Assembly (NCBI GenBank): GCA_047605865.1 | Contig: JASGFC010000044.1 | Location: 1 to 6,484 of the forward strand | DNA from: JASGDC01 sp047605865 | GTDB taxonomy: Bacteria; Actinomycetota; Actinomycetes; Actinomycetales; Micrococcaceae | Reading direction: 5' to 3' | Length of the DNA stretch: 6,484 nucleotides | In this document: positions 1 through 6,429 of the stretch, in pieces | Layout of the letters: every line of letters starts with the position of its first letter | Numbering within the stretch: the stretch's first letter is position 1 | Notes under the pieces: model-generated | Told to the model about the DNA's origin: nothing | What the model saw: the letters and a program-made list of their open reading frames with translations, nothing else | The model's database searches: none | Made by a program: the position numbers and the translations under genes

Positions 1-69
1 TGTGATGAGAAAAAAACAATTTTCATAGTATTCCTAAATATTTTAATAAGAAATAGCAATACAAGATTA
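1..69. other. AT-rich 3' flank of the GH3 gene
   Basis: This short AT-rich stretch lies downstream of the minus-strand GH3 stop codon. I looked for an intrinsic terminator for that gene. Only a 5-bp inverted pair (GTATT near 29 and AATAC near 59) with a long loop is visible, and a minus-strand T-run (complement of the A-run at 11-17) follows without a GC-rich stem. No start codon with a ribosome binding site is apparent. The true terminator, or the next gene, probably lies beyond the window edge. Confidence 0.5.
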
Positions 70-2430
70 CTAACTTCTATTCATCAAATCCAAATACTTT
101 TGAACCATCTTCTTGTTGAGTTTACCTCCACTAAAATGAACTAATGATCCAAGTGGTCTACCCATGAAAGACTCAAGCAACAGTCCGGCAGAGATTGATG
201 CATCTTCTTTCTTCGGTGCTATCTCAATAGATTTCTTAATAACCCTCATAAAGCCATAGGTTGCCTTACCCAGCAAGTGGTGTTTTTTAGCTTCTAAAAC
301 AGTAGAATTCATATCCAGTTTTGCTTTGGAATCCCAATATGGACTTGGGGGTACATATCCAAGTAACTTATAGAATTCCGAATCTGGCACATGCTTTACC
401 TTAGCTTTTGCATAGTTTGGATACTTATCAAAGCTATACTCTTCTACATTCGCATCACCAGTAACTTTGATAATCTCTTTAAGTTTTATATCAGCGCTTG
501 AACTACCTACAAGGATTTCATATTCGCCGTCTTCAATAACCCAGTCTTTTTTATCTATGCTGTAGTGAGCAAAATCTCGATTATTTAGCTGGAGCGAGAT
601 TTCTTTGCATTCACCTGGTTCTAGGTAGACTTTTTCAAAACCTCGTAGCTCTTTAGCTGCTCGGAAAATCTTCGAATCTTTCTTAGCAACATAAAGCTGT
701 GCTACTTCAGCACCTGCAACTTCACCTGTATTAGTGACAGTGAAAGTTAGACCATCATGATTAGCTTGAAGGTTGCTGTACTCGAAAATAGTAAATGAAA
801 GCCCAAAACCAAAAGGAAACTGTACTGGAACATTTGCTGTATCAAAGTATCGATATCCGACAAAGATAGCTTCACGATGTTCTGCCGTTTGTTCTCGTCC
901 AGGATAGTAATCATCATTTGATAAATCACTTTTTTTAAGAGGAAAAGTTTCACTTAATTTACCACAAGGATTCGCTGTGCCTGTTAAGATATTTGCTACT
1001 GCAGCTCCAACGCCTTGCCCTGCTAAGTAAGTATGAAGAATAGCATCTACTTGATTAACGAAAGGCATTTCTACTGCACTGCCTCCAACTAACACCACTA
1101 CTATTTTTTTACCTAGAGAACTAAGCTCTAATACCAACTCTAGTTGGTTCTTAGCAAGAGATAAATCATCACGATCAAAACCTTCTGATTCTTTAGTTTC
1201 ATCAAGACCTATAAATACTAGTAAAGTATCAGCCTTTTGAGCTAACTCGAGTGCTTCAGTTTTCAATTTACTGTCACGCTTATCTGAGCGCTTAAATCCT
1301 TGAGCATACCCAATAACATCTAGATTAGAGTCTTCTATTGCCTCAAGGGGGGTTGAAATTTTATAAGCATTGACTCGAGAGCTTCCAGCACCTTGGAAAC
1401 GTGGTGTTTGAGCGAAGTCACCAATAATAGCAACCTTTTCACGATCCTTTAGTGGTAGTGTACGGTTTTTATTTTTTAACATCACGATTGCCTGTTCAGC
1501 AGCCGTAATAGCATTTTCGTGATGTCCAGCTAAGTCAGCATCGGGAATATCTTGATCTTCTGGTTTTGTTTCAGCAATCAATGTCAACAGTTTATCTACT
1601 GCATTATCTAGCACAGATTCGTCAAGGGTTCCGTCTTTAACAGCTGCTACAACTTGAGCATCAGACAATCCATGAGAAGTAGGCATCTCTAAACTATTTT
1701 CAGCCTTCAAACCTTTAACACGATCATTATTACCAGCCCAGTCAGTTGTGGTAACACCTTCATAGCCCCACTCCTTGCGAAGAATCTCATTATTAAGATG
1801 CGGGTTATCGTTAGAGTACTCACCGTTGACCTTGTTATACGAAGTCATCATCATCTTTGGTTTAGCACTCTTGACTACTTTTTCAAAAGCAGCCAAATAA
1901 ATCTCACGCAAGCTACGCTCATCTACAATTTCATCAATAGTAATGCGCATAGTTTCTTGACTGTTCACCGCATAATGCTTCGGGCAAGCAGAAACCCCAT
2001 TGCTTTGAATTCCTTTAACCATCTCACTGGCTAGTTCTCCGGTAAGATGAGGGTCCTCAGAAAAGTACTCAAAACTACGACCGCCCAAAGGGTTACGTTT
2101 AATGTTAATACCAGGACCAAGCAAAATACTTACTTTTTCAGCTTTAGCTTCTTGACCAATTGCCTTACCTACATCATGGGCTAGCTTCTTATCCCAGCTA
2201 TTTGCAAGAGTTGCAGCGGTAGGAAAACATGTCGCAGGAAAACTACCATTAACACCTAAATGATCTTCTTTGCCAGCTTGCTTACGTAAACCATGAGGGC
2301 CATCAGCCATCATGATTTTTGGAATACCTAGACGTTCTACTGGCTTAGTGTTCCAGAAGTTTAGCCCTGATGTGAGGGAGGCTTTTTCTTCTAAAGTCAT
2401 TTTTTCAACGATTTTTTTATTCTTCATCAT
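70..2430 (-). CDS. Glycoside hydrolase family 3 beta-glucosidase-type enzyme
   Basis: A complete 786-residue GH3 enzyme, expected to release terminal beta-linked sugars (most often glucose) from the non-reducing end with retention of configuration. There is no signal peptide, so it should act in the cytoplasm on imported substrate. The N-terminal GH3 barrel spans about residues 10-300. It contains ADGPHGLR (42-49), the KH pair K151-H152, and the nucleophile motif TTDW with Asp230 (codon 1741-1743). The alpha/beta sandwich domain spans about 310-545 and carries ESEGFDR (414-420), with Glu416 the likely acid/base. A fibronectin III-like domain follows at about 570-650. Residues 660-786 form a helical extension seen in some Firmicutes and bifidobacterial GH3 proteins. 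No PA14 insert is apparent. Two ATG codons stand in tandem; the second (2425-2427) has the better Shine-Dalgarno spacing. The gene is divergent from the MFS and amidohydrolase genes, suggesting shared regulation. Exact sugar specificity is not readable: beta-xylosidase or mixed activity remains possible. The family call is very secure. Confidence 0.96.
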   Translation of the reverse strand: MMKNKKIVEKMTLEEKASLTSGLNFWNTKPVERLGIPKIMMADGPHGLRKQAGKEDHLGVNGSFPATCFPTAATLANSWDKKLAHDVGKAIGQEAKAEKVSILLGPGINIKRNPLGGRSFEYFSEDPHLTGELASEMVKGIQSNGVSACPKHYAVNSQETMRITIDEIVDERSLREIYLAAFEKVVKSAKPKMMMTSYNKVNGEYSNDNPHLNNEILRKEWGYEGVTTTDWAGNNDRVKGLKAENSLEMPTSHGLSDAQVVAAVKDGTLDESVLDNAVDKLLTLIAETKPEDQDIPDADLAGHHENAITAAEQAIVMLKNKNRTLPLKDREKVAIIGDFAQTPRFQGAGSSRVNAYKISTPLEAIEDSNLDVIGYAQGFKRSDKRDSKLKTEALELAQKADTLLVFIGLDETKESEGFDRDDLSLAKNQLELVLELSSLGKKIVVVLVGGSAVEMPFVNQVDAILHTYLAGQGVGAAVANILTGTANPCGKLSETFPLKKSDLSNDDYYPGREQTAEHREAIFVGYRYFDTANVPVQFPFGFGLSFTIFEYSNLQANHDGLTFTVTNTGEVAGAEVAQLYVAKKDSKIFRAAKELRGFEKVYLEPGECKEISLQLNNRDFAHYSIDKKDWVIEDGEYEILVGSSSADIKLKEIIKVTGDANVEEYSFDKYPNYAKAKVKHVPDSEFYKLLGYVPPSPYWDSKAKLDMNSTVLEAKKHHLLGKATYGFMRVIKKSIEIAPKKEDASISAGLLLESFMGRPLGSLVHFSGGKLNKKMVQKYLDLMNRS

Positions 2431-2432
2431 TC

Positions 2433-2440
2433 CCTCACCT
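2433..2440 (-). promoter_or_regulatory. Shine-Dalgarno site of the GH3 gene
   Basis: Read on the minus strand the sequence is AGGTGAGG, then GA, then ATGATG. The AGGTGA core lies 4 nt from the first ATG and 7 nt from the second. The spacing favours the second ATG, which would remove one methionine from the protein. Confidence 0.7.
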
Positions 2441-2450
2441 TTGATAGGAG

Positions 2451-2464
2451 TATAAACTTTTATA
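2451..2464. repeat. AT-rich perfect inverted repeat, possible operator
   Basis: TATAAA and TTTATA form perfect 6-bp arms around a CT centre. The repeat overlaps the proposed -10 box and start point of the GH3 promoter, a place where a dimeric repressor could block initiation. The all-AT arms make chance occurrence plausible, and no regulator gene is present in the window. Confidence 0.3.
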
Positions 2465-2486
2465 TCTATACTAATAATGTAATCAA
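2459..2486 (-). promoter_or_regulatory. Candidate promoter of the GH3 gene
   Basis: On the minus strand a -35-like TTGATT (complement of 2481-2486) is followed after 16 nt by a -10-like TATAAA (complement of 2459-2464). Transcription would begin near 2452, giving a leader of about 20 nt before the start codon. The spacer is AT-rich throughout, so chance matches are likely. The -10 hexamer coincides with one arm of the palindrome at 2451-2464. Confidence 0.45.
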
Positions 2487-2492
2487 TATAAT
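2487..2492 (+). promoter_or_regulatory. Candidate -10 box for the MFS-amidohydrolase operon
   Basis: A perfect TATAAT hexamer lies in the divergent spacer on the plus strand, about 78 nt before the MFS start codon. There is no good -35 element 16-18 nt upstream, so it would need an activator or be weak. TATAGT at 2506-2511 is an alternative -10, with a poor TCAATA -35 match at 2483-2488. Either would give a leader of roughly 50-70 nt. Confidence 0.4.
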
Positions 2493-2532
2493 ACAGTAAA
2501 GAAGATATAGTAGCTTTCTGTACAAATGAATG

Positions 2533-2544
2533 TAGCTTGAGCTA
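2533..2544. repeat. Short inverted repeat in the divergent spacer
   Basis: TAGCT and AGCTA form perfect 5-bp arms around a TG centre, between the candidate MFS promoters and the MFS start. A separate 6-bp palindrome, TGTACA, lies at 2519-2524. Either could be a transcription-factor half-site pair, but both are short enough to occur by chance. Neither has the central CG usual in LacI-family operators. Confidence 0.25.
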
Positions 2545-2551
2545 AAGCCTC

Positions 2552-2569
2552 AATGACGAAGGAGTCATT
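2552..2569 (+). promoter_or_regulatory. Shine-Dalgarno of the MFS gene inside a small hairpin
   Basis: AATGAC (2552-2557) and GTCATT (2564-2569) are perfect 6-bp inverted arms enclosing the loop GAAGGA (2558-2563). The ribosome binding site GAAGGAG (2558-2564) therefore sits in the loop and the start codon at 2570 follows the stem directly. The Shine-Dalgarno to ATG distance is a normal 5 nt, which fixes the MFS start. The hairpin would be only weakly stable, so its presentation of the site may or may not matter. Confidence 0.6.
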
Positions 2570-3877
2570 ATGAATACTTCTATTTCGCTAGAGGAGTCTA
2601 CCAACATCGATAAGTCTATGGTTGACAACAACGAACGTGAACCCAAAGGCTTTATCTCCAAGTATGGATTGGCTGCTTACGGTGTGCTACTTGCCATTTT
2701 AATGCCCGCTCTGGGCGGACTTGCAGTTCGACTACAACATATAAATAATGGCGATGTCAAAAAAGCAACGGCACAATTAGCTATCGTGGCAGGTTTAGGT
2801 GCATTAGTTGCGCTCTTAACGCAGCCTTTAGCTGGACGCCTATCTGATAGGACTACTAGTAAACTTGGAATGCGCCGTCCATGGATTCTGTTTGGTTCAA
2901 TCTTTGGAGGACTAGCAATTATTGGAATTGGTTTTGCTCCAAATATGGGCTTAGTGTTACTCATGTGGTGTTTGGCACAATTCTTCTCAAATATGGCACA
3001 GGCAACAATTACAGCAACTCTTCCCGATCAAGTACCAGAAGCTCGACGAGGTATCGCTTCAGGTGTTTATGGTGCAGCAACACCACTAGCCATTTTAACT
3101 GGCGCTATTTTACTTAGTGTCATGCCTACTGACCAAATGAAATTTGGGGTTCCGGGTGCGCTTGGAATAGCTTTTTCACTATGGTTTGCACTTACTCTTA
3201 AAGATCGCACTTTAAAAAGTACTGATGGCGTGCCACCTTTGAAAGCTAAAGAATTCTTTACCTCTTTTGTTTTCAATCCTAAAAAATATCCTGACTTTGG
3301 TTGGGCTTGGCTTTCAAAATTTCTTTTGATGTTTGGATACGCATGTGTGGGTACTTATCTCGTATTGTTCTTAGCAGCAAAATTCGGCATGGATACAAAA
3401 CAACAAACTACTTTTAACATGTATGCAAACATGGCTTCAGTAGCTGGCATGGTTCTTTTCTCATTAATTTTTGGTAGAGTATCTGACAGATTAGCTAAGC
3501 GTAAAGTTTTTGTGCTTATCGGAGGTTTAATTGTTGGTTTAGGAATTCTTATTATGGCATTCTCACCTTTCTTCGGACATAATGCTGGATTAGTAGTAAT
3601 TCTCATTGGTGAAGCAATCATGGGTGCTGGTGCTGGAATATTCTATGCCGTAGATATGGCATTATGTACAGAAGTTCTACCAAACAAAGAAGATACTGCA
3701 AAAGATTTAGGTGTACTAAATATTGCCAATACTTTACCTCAATCTCTAGCTCCATTTATTGCTGGGCCAATTATTCTTGCTGCAGGTAATGCTGGGTACA
3801 CGCTCTGGTTTACCATTGGAGCAATTCTTGCAATATTTGGTGGCATCACCGTACTGAAAGTAAAAGGTGTTAAGTAA
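2570..3877 (+). CDS. MFS transporter, sugar-type (GPH/SLC45-like)
   Basis: A 435-residue cytoplasmic-membrane carrier of the major facilitator superfamily, likely a cation-coupled importer. Twelve hydrophobic helices are visible at about 33-54, 70-88, 105-123, 127-145, 163-184, 193-211, 245-270, 284-302, 312-331, 339-361, 382-403 and 410-427. The first 30 residues are polar and cytosolic. The MFS loop 2-3 signature appears as AGRLSDRTTSKLGMRRPW (88-105), and its pseudo-repeat GRVSDRLAKRK (302-312) lies between helices 8 and 9. The stretch around 362-395 (D362, DLGVLNIANTLPQ from 379) is typical of the group that resembles SLC45 and GPH sugar carriers, often found beside glycosidase genes. It is the first gene of a likely two-gene unit, with the amidohydrolase 39 nt downstream, and is divergent from the GH3 gene. 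This supports uptake of a glycoside or oligosaccharide, but the substrate is inferred from context. Export cannot be excluded. Confidence 0.92.
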   Translation: MNTSISLEESTNIDKSMVDNNEREPKGFISKYGLAAYGVLLAILMPALGGLAVRLQHINNGDVKKATAQLAIVAGLGALVALLTQPLAGRLSDRTTSKLGMRRPWILFGSIFGGLAIIGIGFAPNMGLVLLMWCLAQFFSNMAQATITATLPDQVPEARRGIASGVYGAATPLAILTGAILLSVMPTDQMKFGVPGALGIAFSLWFALTLKDRTLKSTDGVPPLKAKEFFTSFVFNPKKYPDFGWAWLSKFLLMFGYACVGTYLVLFLAAKFGMDTKQQTTFNMYANMASVAGMVLFSLIFGRVSDRLAKRKVFVLIGGLIVGLGILIMAFSPFFGHNAGLVVILIGEAIMGAGAGIFYAVDMALCTEVLPNKEDTAKDLGVLNIANTLPQSLAPFIAGPIILAAGNAGYTLWFTIGAILAIFGGITVLKVKGVK

Positions 3878-3905
3878 TATCTAGTAAAAATGTCCACACA
3901 ACATT

Positions 3906-3910
3906 AAGGA
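3906..3910 (+). promoter_or_regulatory. Shine-Dalgarno site of the amidohydrolase gene
   Basis: AAGGA lies 6 nt before the ATG at 3917, inside the 39-nt gap after the MFS stop codon. There is no terminator hairpin or obvious promoter in the gap, which supports co-transcription of the two genes. Confidence 0.75.
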
Positions 3911-3916
3911 ATTAAA

Positions 3917-5506
3917 ATGGCGAAAATTTTAGTCAAAGGCAACATTATTACAATGGATTCCGATATGCCCGAAGCATCAAGCATGCTCATTGAAGATGGA
4001 ATCATCAAAGAAGTTTCACAAAAAGAAATTAAAGCCGACGATGCACAAATAATTGAAGCTCAAGGCTGTGTAATGCCTGGATTTATTGAACCTCATGGAC
4101 ATCCTGTTGAAGAAGCAACTTCATTTAGTAAAGTGATTATTGATGTGCATCCTTTTGTAGTTGATTCAGGTGCAGAATCAATGAAGCTCATCAAAGAAGG
4201 AATCGCAAACGCTAAACCTAAAGAACCAGTAGTAGCAAATGGTGTTGATCATGCCATGCAGCCTGATCTTCCTGATTTTACAATGGAAACTCTTGATGAG
4301 ATGGCTCCAGAAAACCCACTGATTTTAATCCACAATTCTGGGCATCTAGTTTTCTTCAACTCCAAAGCAGCAGAATTAGCTGGAATTAACGATAATACCC
4401 CAGACCCAACTGGTGCATATTGGGGTAAAGAAAATGGCAAACTTAATGGTAAGGGTTACGAAACAGCTTGCTTGTTTATCATCATCGCTCCAGTCTTGAA
4501 AATGTATCAACCACGAGCAATTGAATTTTTCCAGGATTTTATGCAAAAAATGCATGCTGTAGGCATTACTACTTGTGCAAATTTGACTGGCGGAGCAACC
4601 GCAGATGCCCTCATTGGAGGTATGTTGCAAGCTAATTTATTGACATTGCGCATTCGTAGCTATCAAATTACAACAGAGAACACGACATCAGCAATCCCAG
4701 CAGATTCGAAGGGTATGCACCGTCAAGCAGGCGTTAAAGTCTGGGCAGATGGTTCTCCTTGGGTTGGTACTGTAGATATCTCTTTTCCATATTTAGATGT
4801 ACCAACCACCAAACGTCTTGGTTTGGAACCAGGGCATGTAAAACATGCCAACTATAGCTATGATGAATTACTCAAAATTGTTCAAAAACATGCAAAAGAT
4901 GGTTATCAAATGGCAGTGCATGCTCATGGCGATCAAGCGGTTGAAACTACTTTGAAAGTTTATGAAAAGGTCATCAAAGAACAAGGCCTTAAAGATCATC
5001 GTTTCCGCTTAGAACATTGTGGAGCGATGACTCCAGAACAATTCAAACGAGCGAAAAACCTAGGTGTAGCTACCAGTTTATTTGTTGCAAATATTTACTA
5101 TGTTGGCCACTTGCTACTTGAAATCTTCGGCCCAAAATATGGTGGCGAATGGGTCAATGTTGGTGCTGCAGAAAAAGCTGGCGTTTCAATTACTTACCAC
5201 AATGATGGGGTAACTCCTGCAGATCCATTCAGGAATATACAAACGGCAATCGATCGCACTAGTATGAAAGGCCCAAAGCTTAAAGCTGGTCTCCCCGCCA
5301 CCATAGAAACTGGTTTGAAAGCACACACTTCTGAAGCAGCTTATCAACTCAAGTCAGAACATGAAATTGGTAGTTTAACCAAAGGTAAATACGGCGACTT
5401 TATTATCATCGATAAGGACCCACGTAAAGTGAAAGTTTCAGACATCAGCACAATTAAGGTTAAAGAGACTTATCTTGCGGGAAATAAAGTTTATGAAGCT
5501 AAATAG
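3917..5506 (+). CDS. Amidohydrolase family protein (Amidohydro_3, YtcJ-like)
   Basis: A 529-residue metal-dependent hydrolase of the amidohydrolase superfamily, in the group with YtcJ, AepA and N-substituted formamide deformylase. Such enzymes cleave amide or related C-N bonds. There is no signal peptide, so it is cytoplasmic. Residues 1-55 and the C-terminus from about 480 form the small beta-sandwich, with the typical EIGSLTKGKYGDFIIIDKDP ending (483-502). The barrel carries the beta-1 metal pair in GFIEPHGHP (H60, H62), VKVWADGS (273-280, with K274 a possible carboxylated lysine), HAHGD (H335, H337), RLEHCG (H367), and Asp430 in YHNDG. All expected metal-site positions are therefore filled, and the length is normal for the family. 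It follows the MFS gene by 39 nt in a probable operon. The context suggests it processes the imported compound or its aglycone after the GH3 step. The real substrate is unknown, since this subgroup is poorly characterised. Confidence 0.92.
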   Translation: MAKILVKGNIITMDSDMPEASSMLIEDGIIKEVSQKEIKADDAQIIEAQGCVMPGFIEPHGHPVEEATSFSKVIIDVHPFVVDSGAESMKLIKEGIANAKPKEPVVANGVDHAMQPDLPDFTMETLDEMAPENPLILIHNSGHLVFFNSKAAELAGINDNTPDPTGAYWGKENGKLNGKGYETACLFIIIAPVLKMYQPRAIEFFQDFMQKMHAVGITTCANLTGGATADALIGGMLQANLLTLRIRSYQITTENTTSAIPADSKGMHRQAGVKVWADGSPWVGTVDISFPYLDVPTTKRLGLEPGHVKHANYSYDELLKIVQKHAKDGYQMAVHAHGDQAVETTLKVYEKVIKEQGLKDHRFRLEHCGAMTPEQFKRAKNLGVATSLFVANIYYVGHLLLEIFGPKYGGEWVNVGAAEKAGVSITYHNDGVTPADPFRNIQTAIDRTSMKGPKLKAGLPATIETGLKAHTSEAAYQLKSEHEIGSLTKGKYGDFIIIDKDPRKVKVSDISTIKVKETYLAGNKVYEAK

Positions 5507-5547
5507 TTAAGGAAACTTTTCTATCGTGAGCTTGATTTTCCCTTAAC
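5506..5547. repeat. Inverted repeat between the convergent genes
   Basis: GTTAAGG (5506-5512, its first base being the last base of the amidohydrolase stop codon) pairs with CCTTAAC (5541-5547). The stem continues as AAA (5513-5515) with TTT (5537-5539) across one bulged C, leaving a 21-nt loop. No T-run follows it on the plus strand, so it is not a standard intrinsic terminator. It may still act as a 3'-end stabilising structure or weak terminator for the operon. Confidence 0.4.
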
Positions 5548-5558
5548 AAAGAAGAATG

Positions 5559-5573
5559 GAAAGAGGCACTTTC
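5559..5573 (-). terminator. Weak candidate terminator of the LssY_C gene
   Basis: On the minus strand GAAAG, a 5-nt loop and CTTTC form a 5-bp stem about 33 nt past the LssY_C stop codon. It is followed by the T-rich CATTCTTCTTTG. The stem is short with few G-C pairs, so this is only the best candidate in the gap. Confidence 0.2.
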
Positions 5574-5606
5574 AGAGCAAAATGAGTATTCATAGTTTAA
5601 TGGAAC

Positions 5607-6278
5607 TCAATGTTCAGAGACTTTCAACGTTAACAGTGGTAAATGCCCATCTGTCACGATTTTATCGCCCCCACCATTGGTGTCTTTATAAGGTGGCAAG
5701 TAATTGTAAATAATGTCCTGCTTTGCAATCAGCCCTGCATCTTTCAAGGTTTTAATAATATGGTCACGTTCTTTATCAACTTCTGGAGCAATGCGATGTG
5801 TTACGCCTAAGGTAAACCACGATAACCCAATCCCCACATCACAAGTACCTGAAGCTAACCATTGCGTTTCGATACCACCTGGTAGCTTCCAACCATCGGG
5901 GCATTTCCAAAAACGTACATGGTGACGCTTTGTCGGATCGCCATCAATCTCCTGCTGAAAAGCCATATCCTGTTGACGTCCAAAGACTTCAAGTGGGCTT
6001 ACCGGTGCATCAGGATAACTCTGCTTGAGCACAGTAGATGTAACAGTTTTGATGCTGCTCTTCATTGTTACAGGCTTAGCTTTAACCCAAGCAGCCTGCT
6101 CCATCGCATCAGAAAGTTCATCCTTCGTACCGTTTAAAAAAGCAAGATTGATAGGATCACCTAAAATTCCGTGTGAGGTCTTTGCTCTACCATTAAAATA
6201 CTGAGGTGCATACACCGAAGATAGTGCTCTGTGCGCAACTGGCAATGCCAACACCATTAAACTTATTTTCTTAAGCAT
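5607..6278 (-). CDS. Free-standing LssY C-terminal-domain protein
   Basis: A 223-residue protein matching the LssY_C domain (named after LssY of the Legionella lss type I secretion locus) over almost its whole length. No biochemical role is established for this domain. Recognisable blocks are GDPINLAFLNGT (40-51), SYPDAPVSPLEVFGRQQDMAFQ (87-108, seen in two conserved halves), RHHVRFW (118-124), and THRIAPEVDKERD (160-172). The N-terminus has two lysines and a short hydrophobic run (about 5-15) interrupted by H16-R17. It could be a membrane anchor or a poor signal peptide; a clean cleavage site is not seen. The only two cysteines, C126 and C146, flank the central segment and could pair if the protein is outside the cytoplasm. 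In Legionella the domain is part of a larger membrane protein, whereas here it stands alone. The start is set by a strong AGGAGG 5 nt upstream. The gene is convergent with the amidohydrolase gene and probably monocistronic. Confidence 0.82.
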   Translation of the reverse strand: MLKKISLMVLALPVAHRALSSVYAPQYFNGRAKTSHGILGDPINLAFLNGTKDELSDAMEQAAWVKAKPVTMKSSIKTVTSTVLKQSYPDAPVSPLEVFGRQQDMAFQQEIDGDPTKRHHVRFWKCPDGWKLPGGIETQWLASGTCDVGIGLSWFTLGVTHRIAPEVDKERDHIIKTLKDAGLIAKQDIIYNYLPPYKDTNGGGDKIVTDGHLPLLTLKVSEH

Positions 6279-6283
6279 TAGTG

Positions 6284-6289
6284 CCTCCT
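6284..6289 (-). promoter_or_regulatory. Shine-Dalgarno site of the LssY_C gene
   Basis: The minus strand reads AGGAGG followed by CACTA and the ATG at 6278-6276. This consensus-strength site at ideal spacing decides the start codon. I could not single out a convincing promoter in the AT-rich leader between here and the tRNA terminator at about 6396. Confidence 0.8.
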
Positions 6290-6395
6290 AAATAAAATCT
6301 TCTCATTACTTATCGTAAGCAAAAAATTGTGAAAAAATCTATCAAAGTCAGCTCTATAAACTTGTCCCACTAAATGCTGTTTTTGTCCAACCACA

Positions 6396-6425
6396 TAAAA
6401 ACACCCCTTATAAAATAAGGGGTGT
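6396..6425 (-). terminator. Intrinsic terminator of tRNA-His
   Basis: ACACCCCTTA (6401-6410) and TAAGGGGTGT (6416-6425) form a perfect 10-bp stem around a 5-nt loop. On the minus strand the stem is followed by a short T-run (complement of 6397-6400). It begins only four bases past the tRNA 3' end, as expected for a terminator that closes the tRNA transcript and insulates the LssY_C gene downstream. Confidence 0.88.
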
Positions 6426-6429
6426 AAGC

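Noticed and set aside
1741..1743. GH3 nucleophile motif TTDW instead of the commoner SDW as an unusual active site
   Set aside because: Thr before the catalytic Asp is common in bacterial GH3 enzymes of this type, and the Asp and Trp are present.
1798..2034. Plus-strand open frame of 78 codons
   Set aside because: It lies wholly antisense inside the GH3 catalytic domain, has no ribosome binding site and no recognisable protein features.
2881..3621. Open frames on both strands within the MFS gene
   Set aside because: They are shadows of the MFS reading frame with low-complexity or implausible translations and no ribosome binding sites.
5582..5713. Short plus-strand frame of about 43 codons in the convergent gap
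   Set aside because: There is no Shine-Dalgarno before its ATG, it runs antisense into the LssY_C gene, and the peptide shows no features.
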